Shown one piece after another: positions 42,761 through 51,413 of a stretch of DNA of 64,000 nucleotides. Position 1 is the first letter of the stretch, and each line of letters starts with the position of its first letter. This stretch comes from Abditibacteriaceae bacterium (lineage in GTDB: Bacteria; Armatimonadota; Abditibacteriia; Abditibacteriales; Abditibacteriaceae). The stretch is from contig JAFAZH010000012.1 of assembly GCA_019239895.1 (NCBI GenBank), positions 62,001 through 126,000 of the forward strand. The letters are read 5' to 3'. The translations under genes and the position numbers were made by a program. The notes below the pieces were generated by a model, which was not told the DNA's origin, ran no database searches, and worked only from the letters and a program-made list of their open reading frames with translations.

Positions 42761-43921
42761 CTAATCAAAGTTGAGGCCAACGGCACGGCACCATTCACGG
42801 TAAGCCAGGGGGGAGATTTCGCTGGGCTTGATTTCGCTGCGGCCACCCCAGAAGACGTTCGTGTAGCTGACGGGGATAACGACTTGTTCCAGGTGTTCGT
42901 CTATGGCGCGTTTATGGGCTAAGACCATCTCTTTTTCGGTGCCATGCGCCACGCCCATGATGTTAACGTTGCCAAACTCTGGGCCGCCTTCGCGCCAGTA
43001 AGCGTGGGTCATGATGTGAAAGCGGCCCACCTGCCGACCCGTCTCAATCTCACGTCCAGGTGGCACGGCCCAATGGAAAAGAGCATTGAATTTAGTGACT
43101 CGTTCACCTGTGCTGAGTGGCTTGGCGTGCTCTAAAAAGGTCGAAAAGCGGCCAATCACGCCGCGCTTATTGAGCGAATCGGCAACTTGGTAGAAGGTAT
43201 CAAGGGGCACCTCGGCTTCGACAGCGCGGGCACGCCATAATTCAGGCACGATTTCTTCCGGCTCAAACTCTCGCTTGAGAGCGATCAAAACACGCCACTC
43301 TAAATCAGAAAGTGTCACAATTTCAGTGTTAATCACATCAGCCAATTCATCCGATTTGCTGCCTGGCTCCATGCCACGCCGTCTCACATGTCCCACCCCT
43401 AAAGCAAAGAGACGCTTGGCGGGCATCAATCGGTAAGCTTGCGCCCCGGTTTGCTGGCAGAGAAAATCGCAGTGCTGCTCCATCGAAAAGCCCTGCGGCA
43501 CCTTAAGCGTCGTCCAGAGGCGATATTTGGCCCCGGTAATGGCTGCATCGGTGGAGCGAATAACGACATGGCCGGAAAAGGGGTCTTGGTTGAACATCCA
43601 CTCGAACGCACTTAAGAGTTTCTCTTCGGGCACTTGCCAGGCGACAAGAGAACCTTTGGCGAGGCTAGTCGCCATCAGGGTTTGCCGCACGCGACGAATG
43701 GTGCCAGCGCGCAGCATCGCTTGAATCCGCTCCATGACGACAGGCAATTCAATGCCACTCTGAGCGGCGATTTCGCCTAATGGGTCGGGGAGGAAACCTT
43801 GAATCTTATCTTCTGAAACTGCCAGGATGCGGGCGTTAATGGGATCGTCAAGGCGCGCAGGCAGCGCCGACTCTTTAAGGGGTATATCGTCCGTTATAAG
43901 ACTGCTCATTGTTTCAAACAT
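42761..43921 (-). CDS. Two-module siroheme decarboxylase-like protein (AhbA/AhbB fusion)
   Basis: The protein has two tandem Lrp/AsnC-like modules. Module one (about 25-190) has a winged-helix start, LMATSLAKGSLVAWQVP, and VVIRSTDAAITGAKYRLWTTLKVP. Module two (about 200-386) has a second helix-turn-helix, FNALFHWAVPPG and a similar C-terminal part. Siroheme decarboxylase in the alternative haem pathway is a heterodimer of such proteins (AhbA and AhbB, about 150-170 residues each), so a fusion of both is the best explanation. An AsnC-type regulator is the alternative. It overlaps the following amidohydrolase by 16 bases. No other ahb gene is present. Confidence 0.6.
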   Translation of the reverse strand: MFETMSSLITDDIPLKESALPARLDDPINARILAVSEDKIQGFLPDPLGEIAAQSGIELPVVMERIQAMLRAGTIRRVRQTLMATSLAKGSLVAWQVPEEKLLSAFEWMFNQDPFSGHVVIRSTDAAITGAKYRLWTTLKVPQGFSMEQHCDFLCQQTGAQAYRLMPAKRLFALGVGHVRRRGMEPGSKSDELADVINTEIVTLSDLEWRVLIALKREFEPEEIVPELWRARAVEAEVPLDTFYQVADSLNKRGVIGRFSTFLEHAKPLSTGERVTKFNALFHWAVPPGREIETGRQVGRFHIMTHAYWREGGPEFGNVNIMGVAHGTEKEMVLAHKRAIDEHLEQVVIPVSYTNVFWGGRSEIKPSEISPLAYREWCRAVGLNFD

Positions 43922-45111
43922 TCCTTCACTGCTGCGATCATGGCGCGGACGCCGATGCCAAGGGCTTTTTCATCAATATTAAACTGGGGGTGATGGTGTG
44001 GGTAAACGGCATCAATAACTGGATTGCGCCCCCCCACGAAGAAATAGCAGCCAGGCACCTGCTGCAATACGAGCGACATATCTTCCGCGCCCATTGTCGG
44101 TGTGAATTCTATAACGCTGTCTTCCCCTAACTCATTGACTATCGCGCGTTGCACCATCTCGGTGACTTGCGGGTTATTAACCGTAGCCGGATAACCACGC
44201 TCGTAATGAAACTCGCCCTTCGCGCCAAACGCTTTGGGCAATTCTTCCACAATCTCACGGCAACGTCGTTCCAACAGGGTGCGGATACCTTCATCAAAGC
44301 TGCGCACTGTGCCCTCTAAATGCGCCTCGCCGGGAATGACATTGAAGGCGCTGCCAGCCCATACCTTGCCAACTGTCACCACTGCTGGTTGCAGCGGGTC
44401 AATGCTGCGTGAGATGGTAGTTTGCAGCGCGAGGACAATCTGGGAGGCGATAACAACCGGGTCAATGGTTTGTTGCGGTATTGCACCATGCCCGCCTTTG
44501 CCAACAATGCGCGCCGTAAAAGCGTCCGCGCACGCCATCACTGGCCCTGTCTTCAGCGCGACCTTGCCAACTTCGACATCGCTCCACACATGCAACGCGA
44601 GGGCATAATCCGGGCGCGGATCATCTAAGAGACCCTCTTCTATCATGCGCTTTGCGCCACCCAAACCTTCTTCGGCAGGCTGGAACATGAATTTGATGGT
44701 GCCTGCCAAGTCTTCTTTCTCCTGCGCCAGTAAGCGGGCCACAGTCAGAGCGGTTGCCATGTGAGCATCATGGCCGCACGCGTGCATCTTGCCATGAGTA
44801 CTCGATTTCCATTCCCAGGCGTTGGCTTCTGCCACGGGCAAGGCGTCCATATCGGCGCGCACTAAGATGGTCGGGCCGGACTTGCCGCCGCGCAAGAGGC
44901 CAATGACGCCCGTATCTGCGACACCCGTGCGTACTTCCAGTCCCAGAGCGCGCAACCGCTCCGCAACGATGCCAGCGGTGCGGACTTCTTCATAGCCCAG
45001 TTCCGGGTGAGTGTGAAAATCGCGGCGCAGAGCGATGATGTCCTGTTCCCAGGGTAAATCCAGAGAGGGGGGCACAAATTTTTCTTGCAGGGTTGGCGTG
45101 TTGGTAGGCAT
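43906..45111 (-). CDS. M20-family amidohydrolase (N-acyl-amino-acid/hippurate type)
   Basis: Metal-ligand motifs of the M20D group are present: LRRDFHTHPELGYEE, RADMDALP (about 88-95), KMHACGHDAHMA (about 110-121; Cys and His ligands), FQPAEEGLGGA (Glu pair) and HHPQFNIDE near the end. Enzymes of this kind cleave N-acyl or N-benzoyl amino acids or deacetylate diaminopimelate/indole conjugates; the substrate is unknown. The frame extends upstream to 45138, but ATG at 45111 has AAGGAA just upstream and leaves a typical N-terminus. The stop overlaps the start of the siroheme decarboxylase-like gene. Confidence 0.88.
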   Translation of the reverse strand: MPTNTPTLQEKFVPPSLDLPWEQDIIALRRDFHTHPELGYEEVRTAGIVAERLRALGLEVRTGVADTGVIGLLRGGKSGPTILVRADMDALPVAEANAWEWKSSTHGKMHACGHDAHMATALTVARLLAQEKEDLAGTIKFMFQPAEEGLGGAKRMIEEGLLDDPRPDYALALHVWSDVEVGKVALKTGPVMACADAFTARIVGKGGHGAIPQQTIDPVVIASQIVLALQTTISRSIDPLQPAVVTVGKVWAGSAFNVIPGEAHLEGTVRSFDEGIRTLLERRCREIVEELPKAFGAKGEFHYERGYPATVNNPQVTEMVQRAIVNELGEDSVIEFTPTMGAEDMSLVLQQVPGCYFFVGGRNPVIDAVYPHHHPQFNIDEKALGIGVRAMIAAVKECLKQ

Positions 45112-45160
45112 AAATTCCTTCGCTGGATTCAAGTGCAACCATCAACCTTTAGCTGCGAAA

Positions 45161-45832
45161 TTAAAAACCATTCTTGGCACTGCGAATTAGGTTTAACATT
45201 TCCATCCGGGTAGACATTTCCAAAAACGCGCCGCGCATGGCCGAAGTTGTCATGATGGAATGCTGCTTTTCTACCCCCCGCATTATCATACACAGATGGG
45301 AACCTTCTGCCACGACCCCCACTCCCTGCGGTTGTAACGCTTCTTCCAGGGCGTCCGCGATTTGATTCGTCATGCGCTCCTGCACTTGCAAGCGCCGCGC
45401 AAACATATCTACAATACGCGCCATCTTTGAGACACCCACAATTTTCCCAGAGGGAATATAAGCGATATGGCATTTGCCAAAAAATGGCACTAAATGATGC
45501 TCGCAGAGACTATAGAACTCAATGTCGCGCAGCAGCACCATATTGTTATTGTCTTCTTGAAAGATGGCCCCGTTAAGAATATCTTCTAAGGATTGTTGAT
45601 AGCCTTGCGTGAAGAATTTCATGGCAGCGGCAGCGCGATAGGGAGTTTTTAGTAATCCCTCGCGTTCCGGGTCTTCGCCAACGCCCTTTAATATCCCATG
45701 ATAGAGCGCGTCCATACCGCCGACATCCACCAAATCTTTCGCTTTGCCCTGGCCAGTCAGGTCGGTAACTGTTCCGGTTCCCTGTGCCATATTTCCTGGC
45801 TCTGGTTTTTGGTTCTCAGTTTCCTTCGGCAA
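45161..45832 (-). CDS. folE: GTP cyclohydrolase I
   Basis: FolE is identified by [12 protein letters not shown] with zinc ligands C110 and H113 and the third ligand C181 in [38 protein letters not shown] and the TSAMRGAF end are also canonical. It converts GTP to 7,8-dihydroneopterin triphosphate, the first step of folate, biopterin or queuosine synthesis. The frame starts with TTG at 45832, 3 bases after the stop of the tandem PTPS gene, with GGAGG about 10 bases upstream; ATG 45790 is an alternative. Coupled expression with the PTPS gene is likely. Confidence 0.93.
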   Translation of the reverse strand: MPKETENQKPEPGNMAQGTGTVTDLTGQGKAKDLVDVGGMDALYHGILKGVGEDPEREGLLKTPYRAAAAMKFFTQGYQQSLEDILNGAIFQEDNNNMVLLRDIEFYSLCEHHLVPFFGKCHIAYIPSGKIVGVSKMARIVDMFARRLQVQERMTNQIADALEEALQPQGVGVVAEGSHLCMIMRGVEKQHSIMTTSAMRGAFLEMSTRMEMLNLIRSAKNGF

Positions 45833-45835
45833 TGC

Positions 45836-46648
45836 CTATGCCTCCACTTCAAAGTAGTTTTTCTGGGTTTCGTGCAGACCGATTTTAGATAATTGGTAGC
45901 CTGCCTCTTGTAGCCGTGTCTGCAAACGATCAAAGATCACCCGCGCCAAATTCTCGGAAGTGGGAATAATAGCCGTAAATTCCGGGCAATCTTCGTTCAG
46001 ATGCTTATGGTCGTAATGCTCAAAAACCTCGGCTTCCACAATGCGGTCAAGTTCTGCGAAGGGTATGATGGAGCCAGTCTCCGTGTCGGGTTCCCCACGG
46101 ACTGTCACCTCTAAGCCATAGTTGTGGCCGTGGCCGTAGAGGTTATTGCACTTATCGTAGAGTTCCTGATTTTGTTCGGCAGATAACTGTGGCGCATGGA
46201 GACGATGCGCTGCGGCAAATTCATAACTGCGTGTGACTTGCATAGCGTCCTTTGTCTTATTAACCCACACACGATTTGTTTCTTGCAGGCACAGGCGTGT
46301 TAAATACCCTGTACCCATGTGCTGGGGGAGTTGAGACCATAAGAAGTTTACAATGTTTTCCACTGTGGGGCGGCGCGTGCTGAAGTAATCCACTTCGCAG
46401 TCGAGGAACCTGCCAGCCAACTGCTGCACGGCCTGGGCAATGACCGGTTTTAGCTCGGTGATATTGACAATCATCCCGTTGTCATCATCAATCCCACCGC
46501 CATAAAAGACATCCAGGACATAATCATGGCCATGCGGCGAGGCTAACTTGCCAAAGGCTTCACGGTTGCGCTCTTCACTCCAGCCGGGATGCCACAACCG
46601 CCGCCCCGCCGAAAAATAAGCCCGCCGTGCTAAGGTTACTTGTTGCAT
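45836..46648 (-). CDS. Tandem PTPS/QueD-family protein
   Basis: Two 6-pyruvoyl-tetrahydropterin synthase domains are joined in one chain of 270 residues. The C-terminal domain (about 138-270) has all key residues: FAAAHRL, CNNLYGHGHNYGLEV (catalytic Cys and two Zn His) and the later YDHKHLNE. In the N-terminal domain (about 1-130) the first Zn His is replaced (FSAGRRL) and the Cys position is occupied by Gly in GKLASPHGHDY, while HGH remains. The N-terminal domain is probably a structural or altered copy. With FolE next to it, the enzyme likely acts on dihydroneopterin triphosphate, giving 6-carboxytetrahydropterin (queuosine) or pyruvoyl-tetrahydropterin. Confidence 0.85.
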   Translation of the reverse strand: MQQVTLARRAYFSAGRRLWHPGWSEERNREAFGKLASPHGHDYVLDVFYGGGIDDDNGMIVNITELKPVIAQAVQQLAGRFLDCEVDYFSTRRPTVENIVNFLWSQLPQHMGTGYLTRLCLQETNRVWVNKTKDAMQVTRSYEFAAAHRLHAPQLSAEQNQELYDKCNNLYGHGHNYGLEVTVRGEPDTETGSIIPFAELDRIVEAEVFEHYDHKHLNEDCPEFTAIIPTSENLARVIFDRLQTRLQEAGYQLSKIGLHETQKNYFEVEA

Positions 46649-46710
46649 GGTTTGAGTTTAGCCACAAAAGCACACGGAAGGATATGTAAAGAGGCGAAGA
46701 GGAGAGTGAA

Positions 46711-46864
46711 ACCCACAAAGAAGAAAGGAAGTAGCGAACCCGGAGCGTAAGCGACGGGCTATCGTAAGAGCTACTGGGGACTAGCACTCTAGCCCGTCGC
46801 TTACGCTCCGGGTTCGTGGGTCTCTCCTTCAGCTTGTTCCCTCTTCGCTTCCTTCTTTGTGGGT
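46711..46864. repeat. Nested inverted repeat before the PTPS gene
   Basis: An outer pair acccacaaagaag (46711-46723) and complement (46852-46864) encloses a perfect 26-base inner pair: cgaacccggagcgtaagcga plus cgggct (46735-46760) and complement (46791-46816). The inner element looks like one repeat inserted within another. It lies between convergent/tandem ends in a 233-base gap with no gene. Confidence 0.88.
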
Positions 46865-46881
46865 TCTTATCTGGCTAACTA

Positions 46882-47742
46882 TTATCTCTCATAAGGTTGG
46901 GCTAAAGCAGCCGGGGCGCGGGAGGTGCCAGCGAAGCCAGCGAGGGTGAGAAGGGTGAGGATGTAGGGGAGAGCTAAGAGAAGTGGATAATAGGTTGTGC
47001 CGATTTTAGATTGCAGGAAAAATTGTGTGCCCTCGGCGGCTCCAAAGAGCAAGGCTGCACCCAGGGCACCAAAGGGATTCCAGCGTCCAAAGATGACAAT
47101 GGCCAGGGCGATAAAGCCGCGTCCTGCTGTCATATTTTCCGCAAACGAATTCGTCTGTGACATAGATAAGAACGCACCGGCCAAACCGCACAGGGCACCG
47201 TTAAGCAGCGTGCAGAGCCACCGCACTCGTGGCACGTTCACGCCAGCCGTATCGGCAGCCACCGGATACTCACCGACCGCACGCACTTGCAACCCCAGTC
47301 GGGTTTTGCGAAAGCTCCACCACAGCAGCGGTACCAGCACGGCCCCCAGTATGATGAAGACCCACTGGGGAAGAGTAACTGAATTATAAGTGCCAAAGCG
47401 TGCGCCCAGGGTACGATGGGCGACGCCCGTTAAGCCAAGGGCAAAAAGGTTTAGCCCGGTGCCCACCACAATAGCATCGCCCTTAAGCGTGATGGCAAGC
47501 AGAGCAAAGAGAGCCGCAACCCCTAATCCCGCGCCCATTGCCGCTAAAATGCCCCATCCGGCGTTATGATAAGCAAAGGAAGCTGCCGCGCCTGCCCACG
47601 CGCCGCAGAGCATCATGCCCTCCAAGCCAATGTTAAGTACTCCCGACCATTCGCCAATGAGTTCCCCTAATGCCGCTAACAGCAGGGGCGCACTAAAGGC
47701 TAAAGTCGTGGCAATCAAGCTCCAAAAGATGTTAACTGTCAT
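46882..47742 (-). CDS. ABC transporter permease, BMP/nucleoside type (second permease)
   Basis: From MTVNIFWSLIATTLAF the protein has about nine helices and the family marks PLLLAALGELIGEWSGVLNIGLEGMMLCGA (by position) and GRGFIALAIVIFGRWNPFGALGAALLFG, the second permease of BMP-type (RbsC/YufQ-like) nucleoside uptake systems. The frame continues upstream to 48048 but those residues are Arg/Trp-rich noise, being the shadow of the other permease; ATG 47742 is the true start, 17 bases after the other permease's stop. It partners the permease, ATPase and BMP lipoprotein of the same strand. Confidence 0.88.
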   Translation of the reverse strand: MTVNIFWSLIATTLAFSAPLLLAALGELIGEWSGVLNIGLEGMMLCGAWAGAAASFAYHNAGWGILAAMGAGLGVAALFALLAITLKGDAIVVGTGLNLFALGLTGVAHRTLGARFGTYNSVTLPQWVFIILGAVLVPLLWWSFRKTRLGLQVRAVGEYPVAADTAGVNVPRVRWLCTLLNGALCGLAGAFLSMSQTNSFAENMTAGRGFIALAIVIFGRWNPFGALGAALLFGAAEGTQFFLQSKIGTTYYPLLLALPYILTLLTLAGFAGTSRAPAALAQPYER

Positions 47743-47759
47743 GGTTTTGCGATTTAACT

Positions 47760-48788
47760 TTACTGGACTTGTAAGCGCAGCTTTGGAATAGCGGCCATCA
47801 CGAAAATAACAATGCCGATGACGATAGAGACCGTAACGGCGGGCACGTTGGCATCCCGTTCCATTGCTTTGCCACCTGCATCGAGCATCCCAAAAAGCAG
47901 GGCGGCTGGTAACACTCCCAACGGGTTTAAGCCGCCTAAGAGCGCCACGGCGATAGCGGTGTAGCCATAGCCAAAGCCGCCCTGCCCCAGATATTTCGTG
48001 CTGCCCGCCACTTCCATTGCGCCGCCCAGGCCAGAGAGCGCACCGCACAGGGCCACAGCACGCTGCACATTGCTTTCGACCCTAATTCCTGCGGCGCGTG
48101 ATGCTAAAGGGTTAGCCCCAACCGCGCGCATCAAGAAACCGCGTTCAGTGCGAAAGAGGAGCCACCAGCAAACGAGGGCACACAGCAGGGCAATGAATAA
48201 ACCAGCGTGTAAATTGGTATTGGGAATTAGGGCCGGAAGTTGCGCTCGAAGCGGCAGTAAATCAGTCTGTGGTTGAGTACGCTCCGCTTCCTGTAACGGC
48301 CCTTGATCGCCTACTGCAAAGGCCACGATTTGCAGCGCAATGTAGTTAAGCATAATGGTCGTAATAATCTCTGGCGCACCCCGTCGCATTTTAAGCCATC
48401 CCGCTACTAAAGCCCAGATTGCTCCGGCTACGGTGCCGCCGCAGAGGATGAGAGGCATTGGCAGCCCGGCCTTCGTGCCTAATCCGGCAGCCACTAAAGC
48501 CCCCATTAGAAATTGACCTTCGGCCCCAACGTTAAAGAAGCCAGCGCGAAACGCAATCGCCACGCTCAGCCCAGTCATAATAAGGGGAATGGTTTTAGAC
48601 AGCGATTCAGCCCGTCGCGCACTACTGCCTAATGCTCCCGCAATAAGGGCTTTGCCTGCTATAAGGGGGTCTTGTCCCGCTAAACGAATGAAAAAGCCGC
48701 AAAGGAATAAAGCTATAACTAATGCCAATAAAATGCGGAAACCAGAAGGTAGGGCACGTAAGAGTGAACTGGGGGACTCTTCAGACAT
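47760..48788 (-). CDS. ABC transporter permease, BMP/nucleoside type (first permease)
   Basis: This 342-residue membrane protein has about ten helices. Diagnostic stretches are LIMTGLSVAIAFRAGFFNVGAEGQFLMGAL and GAPEIITTIMLNYIALQ, followed by RAVGANPLASRAAGI and GFGYGYTAIAVALLGGLNPLGVLPAALLFG (cited by pattern), typical of YufP-like permeases. The pair of permeases, one ATPase and a BMP lipoprotein form a nucleoside or purine importer. Here the ATPase is separated from it by a restriction-modification pair. A TM-flanked loop of LQEAERTQPQTDLLP is longer than usual. Confidence 0.9.
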   Translation of the reverse strand: MSEESPSSLLRALPSGFRILLALVIALFLCGFFIRLAGQDPLIAGKALIAGALGSSARRAESLSKTIPLIMTGLSVAIAFRAGFFNVGAEGQFLMGALVAAGLGTKAGLPMPLILCGGTVAGAIWALVAGWLKMRRGAPEIITTIMLNYIALQIVAFAVGDQGPLQEAERTQPQTDLLPLRAQLPALIPNTNLHAGLFIALLCALVCWWLLFRTERGFLMRAVGANPLASRAAGIRVESNVQRAVALCGALSGLGGAMEVAGSTKYLGQGGFGYGYTAIAVALLGGLNPLGVLPAALLFGMLDAGGKAMERDANVPAVTVSIVIGIVIFVMAAIPKLRLQVQ

Positions 48789-48818
48789 AATAAGGTGGGT
48801 CTAATACTCAGTTCACGG

Positions 48819-50327
48819 TTAAGAGAAAAGTTTTGTAGGAAGCAACCCAATACGTTGTACAATCGGTTCTGGCAAGGGTAGTTTTTCTAACGCACGAGGT
48901 TCAACTTTGATGGCCCCCGAACCGTAAGATTTACCGACTTTAGCTAAATTCTTGATGGTCTCAGGATGCTGAAGAACTTGCCAGAGCTGCTCAATGAATT
49001 CTTCGTTATGATAATGAGGATAAACACACAGAAACCCAGTAAGCGGCATAGCATCCACTTTGTTTCTGATAAAGCGCACATTGCGACGCCCTAAATAAGC
49101 GAAAAGGATGGGAGGTGCATCGCGCACTTCCATTTTATACCACGGGCGGCGTGTTTTTATGAGTGCTCTGTTAGGTAGATCTAATTCTTTACCTAGGGAC
49201 AAATAATTCTGGAGTGTGATGGGCAGGCTTGTTTCTGGTCTGCCATCTATCGAGAGTAACAAGGTGGGACGACCCTTTAGATCTAATCTTTGCATCGTTT
49301 CTGCTGTTATAATATCAGTTTCGACATCACGAGTTCTCCCAATCGCAGGAAGCAAATAGGTGTCTGGCACACTAATGTCTGCTGCTTGTTTACGGGTCAA
49401 AAAAAAGAATTCATTTGCTCCTGTAGCTATGCCTCGTAGCACTTTGGCATAATCTCCCAATATAGGGCCAGCATGTATCTCTTCTTGGGGAGACCGAGAA
49501 AGACCAGTTCGTATGGCCTCAGCTAAGGAACGATCATGGATAGCAATGGAATTACATTTAGGGGTCTCAAAATTACTTAAAACCCACCGCTTTAGTTCCT
49601 CACCTTCAGGCTTGTTGACGCGTGCCCACCAGAGTCTATTTTGGGGCGGGGCCTTTTTTATAAGGACGATGACAGCATTAGTATCCACATGCGGAAATGG
49701 AGATGCTGCGGGATCAAATGTCACCACGGCATCAAGACGATAATGGCAGGTAATCCAGTGCCACAATTTATGGGCAAATATTCCTTCAAATGTATCTGCT
49801 GGAATAATAAAGGCTAAACGACCAAATTCAGCCAGTAAATTCAAGGCGTGAATTAAAAAGTAAACATGGTAGCCGGTGCGCCCATCCAGCGAAAACCCTA
49901 GAATTTCCCTGCTTAAGCGGCGAAGATAAACTTTGGTTTCTGCTGATAAGCGGTGATGACGAATATAAGGGGGATTTGCCACAATTGCCGGAAGGAGATT
50001 CTGGGGTTTAAAAGAAGTGAAATCTTGAATGCGCACCCCTGCAAGATCGGCTTGTTGTAGACCTGTTGTAAGTGACTGTTGAAGAACAGAAGCATCTATT
50101 TCATTGCCGAACAACCCCAACTTTCGTCCGATTTCAGATTCAATGTTCTTCGCAGCATGAAAAAAGGCACCGACCCCAACTGCTGGATCAAAAATCTCAC
50201 GAGCATTCCCATTGCTAACATAAGCAACCATTGCTTCCGCTACCCAGTTGGGAGTCCAAAATTGACCCCGCTCTCGCAATTGTTCACGCGCTACCCCATG
50301 CTTAGGCAGGACTTGATGCACACTCAC
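48819..50327 (-). CDS. Type II N6-adenine DNA methyltransferase
   Basis: The SAM-binding motif I DPAVGVGAF lies at 47-55 and the catalytic motif IV NPPY at 118-121, so motif I precedes IV: the gamma class of N6-adenine methylases (TaqI/M.AccI-like). RGQFWTPNWVAEAMV at the start is also characteristic. The C-terminal 250 residues form the target-recognition part. It begins with GTG overlapping the stop of the endonuclease gene (GTGA at 50324-50327), so the two are coupled. Codon use and GC are lower than in the flanking transporter genes, in keeping with transfer. Recognition sequence not inferable. Confidence 0.88.
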   Translation of the reverse strand: MSVHQVLPKHGVAREQLRERGQFWTPNWVAEAMVAYVSNGNAREIFDPAVGVGAFFHAAKNIESEIGRKLGLFGNEIDASVLQQSLTTGLQQADLAGVRIQDFTSFKPQNLLPAIVANPPYIRHHRLSAETKVYLRRLSREILGFSLDGRTGYHVYFLIHALNLLAEFGRLAFIIPADTFEGIFAHKLWHWITCHYRLDAVVTFDPAASPFPHVDTNAVIVLIKKAPPQNRLWWARVNKPEGEELKRWVLSNFETPKCNSIAIHDRSLAEAIRTGLSRSPQEEIHAGPILGDYAKVLRGIATGANEFFFLTRKQAADISVPDTYLLPAIGRTRDVETDIITAETMQRLDLKGRPTLLLSIDGRPETSLPITLQNYLSLGKELDLPNRALIKTRRPWYKMEVRDAPPILFAYLGRRNVRFIRNKVDAMPLTGFLCVYPHYHNEEFIEQLWQVLQHPETIKNLAKVGKSYGSGAIKVEPRALEKLPLPEPIVQRIGLLPTKLFS

Positions 50328-51355
50328 GATGGATCTCCCGCCGCAATTTCATCAAGAATCTTTAACGCTTCTGGCAAAAGTCTTAGTTGCCCACCGTAAA
50401 ATCGAACGTATGGCAGAATGTGACCGTTGGCATCTGTAATCTTGTCTGCTTTTAATTCGACTTCACCCTCTGTTACAGCCAAGGGATAAGCATAATGGTG
50501 ATAGATATTGTAAGTTGCCTTTTTCGTGGTGGCTCCCGCCGGAGCTTGAAATGTTTGCTCTTTGGGCAATATTAACTGCTCATCTATTAGTCTGATGGCT
50601 TCATCCAGAGAAATCCCAAACGCAAGATCGAAAAAGGCGTGCCAGATGTGTATAGGAACAGATGTGCTGTTTTGCCAGCCGCGCAGGAAAGGCAAGTCCT
50701 CATCCTTGATGATAACAGTTGGCAGCACAGAATTCTTGGGAAGACCAAGCTGATTGCCAAGTCGTTTCTGCGGTCTGAGCTTGGCATTGTAGTGTGGCAT
50801 TTGCTGCGCAATCCATAAACTGTTTTCACATTCTATAGCGATCAAACACAGATGAAGTAACCGTTGCATCCCTGGATGTGATTCATGAGTGAAAGGTAAT
50901 TCCGTAATTCCTCCAACTTCTCTTATTGCTTCAGCTACGGCGGAGGACTTAGATGCGCGAAAAAGTAATACATCAGGACGCTTCAATTGACCTAAGCCAG
51001 CATGTTCTAATCGTTCAAAATACAACTCGAAATCGCGCACTTCTTTAGGAGCAACACCACTGGGGCCATAAGGGATAGCATAATACTTACCTGTCTCGTT
51101 CACCGCTTCGATAAGACGCTCTTCACTCCAATAACCCTGAGACCAACGCATTAGAAAATCGCTGCCCCTTAAGCGGCGGGGATTAAGTAAGAAGTCTGCC
51201 CAAGGTGCTGGTTGATGTCCTCTTAAAGTGAATTCAATATCTTCTACAACCACGCTAAGCACTTTCTCGAAGGGGTGCATTTTCTTTCGCTTCATAATTT
51301 CGCAGTAAATAAGGTCAAGCAAGCTATCTTTACCCAAACTTCTATCGAATAACAT
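50324..51355 (-). CDS. Type II restriction endonuclease (AccI-like by inference)
   Basis: The 343-residue protein has a possible PD-(D/E)XK-like site: LKRPDVLLF (P127, D128) followed about 45 residues later by AIECEN with E175 and E177. The HESHPGMQRLLHLCLIAIECENSLW region (by position) looks like a nuclease core. The position beside a gamma-class methylase with an overlapping start makes it the cognate endonuclease. Similar partners with M.AccI-like methylases are AccI-type enzymes, but that identity is a guess. The catalytic residues are not certain: the Lys of canonical ExK is not obvious. Same low-GC block as the methylase. Confidence 0.65.
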   Translation of the reverse strand: MLFDRSLGKDSLLDLIYCEIMKRKKMHPFEKVLSVVVEDIEFTLRGHQPAPWADFLLNPRRLRGSDFLMRWSQGYWSEERLIEAVNETGKYYAIPYGPSGVAPKEVRDFELYFERLEHAGLGQLKRPDVLLFRASKSSAVAEAIREVGGITELPFTHESHPGMQRLLHLCLIAIECENSLWIAQQMPHYNAKLRPQKRLGNQLGLPKNSVLPTVIIKDEDLPFLRGWQNSTSVPIHIWHAFFDLAFGISLDEAIRLIDEQLILPKEQTFQAPAGATTKKATYNIYHHYAYPLAVTEGEVELKADKITDANGHILPYVRFYGGQLRLLPEALKILDEIAAGDPS

Positions 51356-51413
51356 GCTTTAGCTTACCCCAATAATATCATTTTGGTTCGATTCACATGT
51401 AAAGTCAAAACTT

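Noticed and set aside
47743..48048. N-terminal extension of the second permease
   Set aside because: Arg/Trp-rich residues over the other permease gene; the conserved helix begins at ATG 47742.
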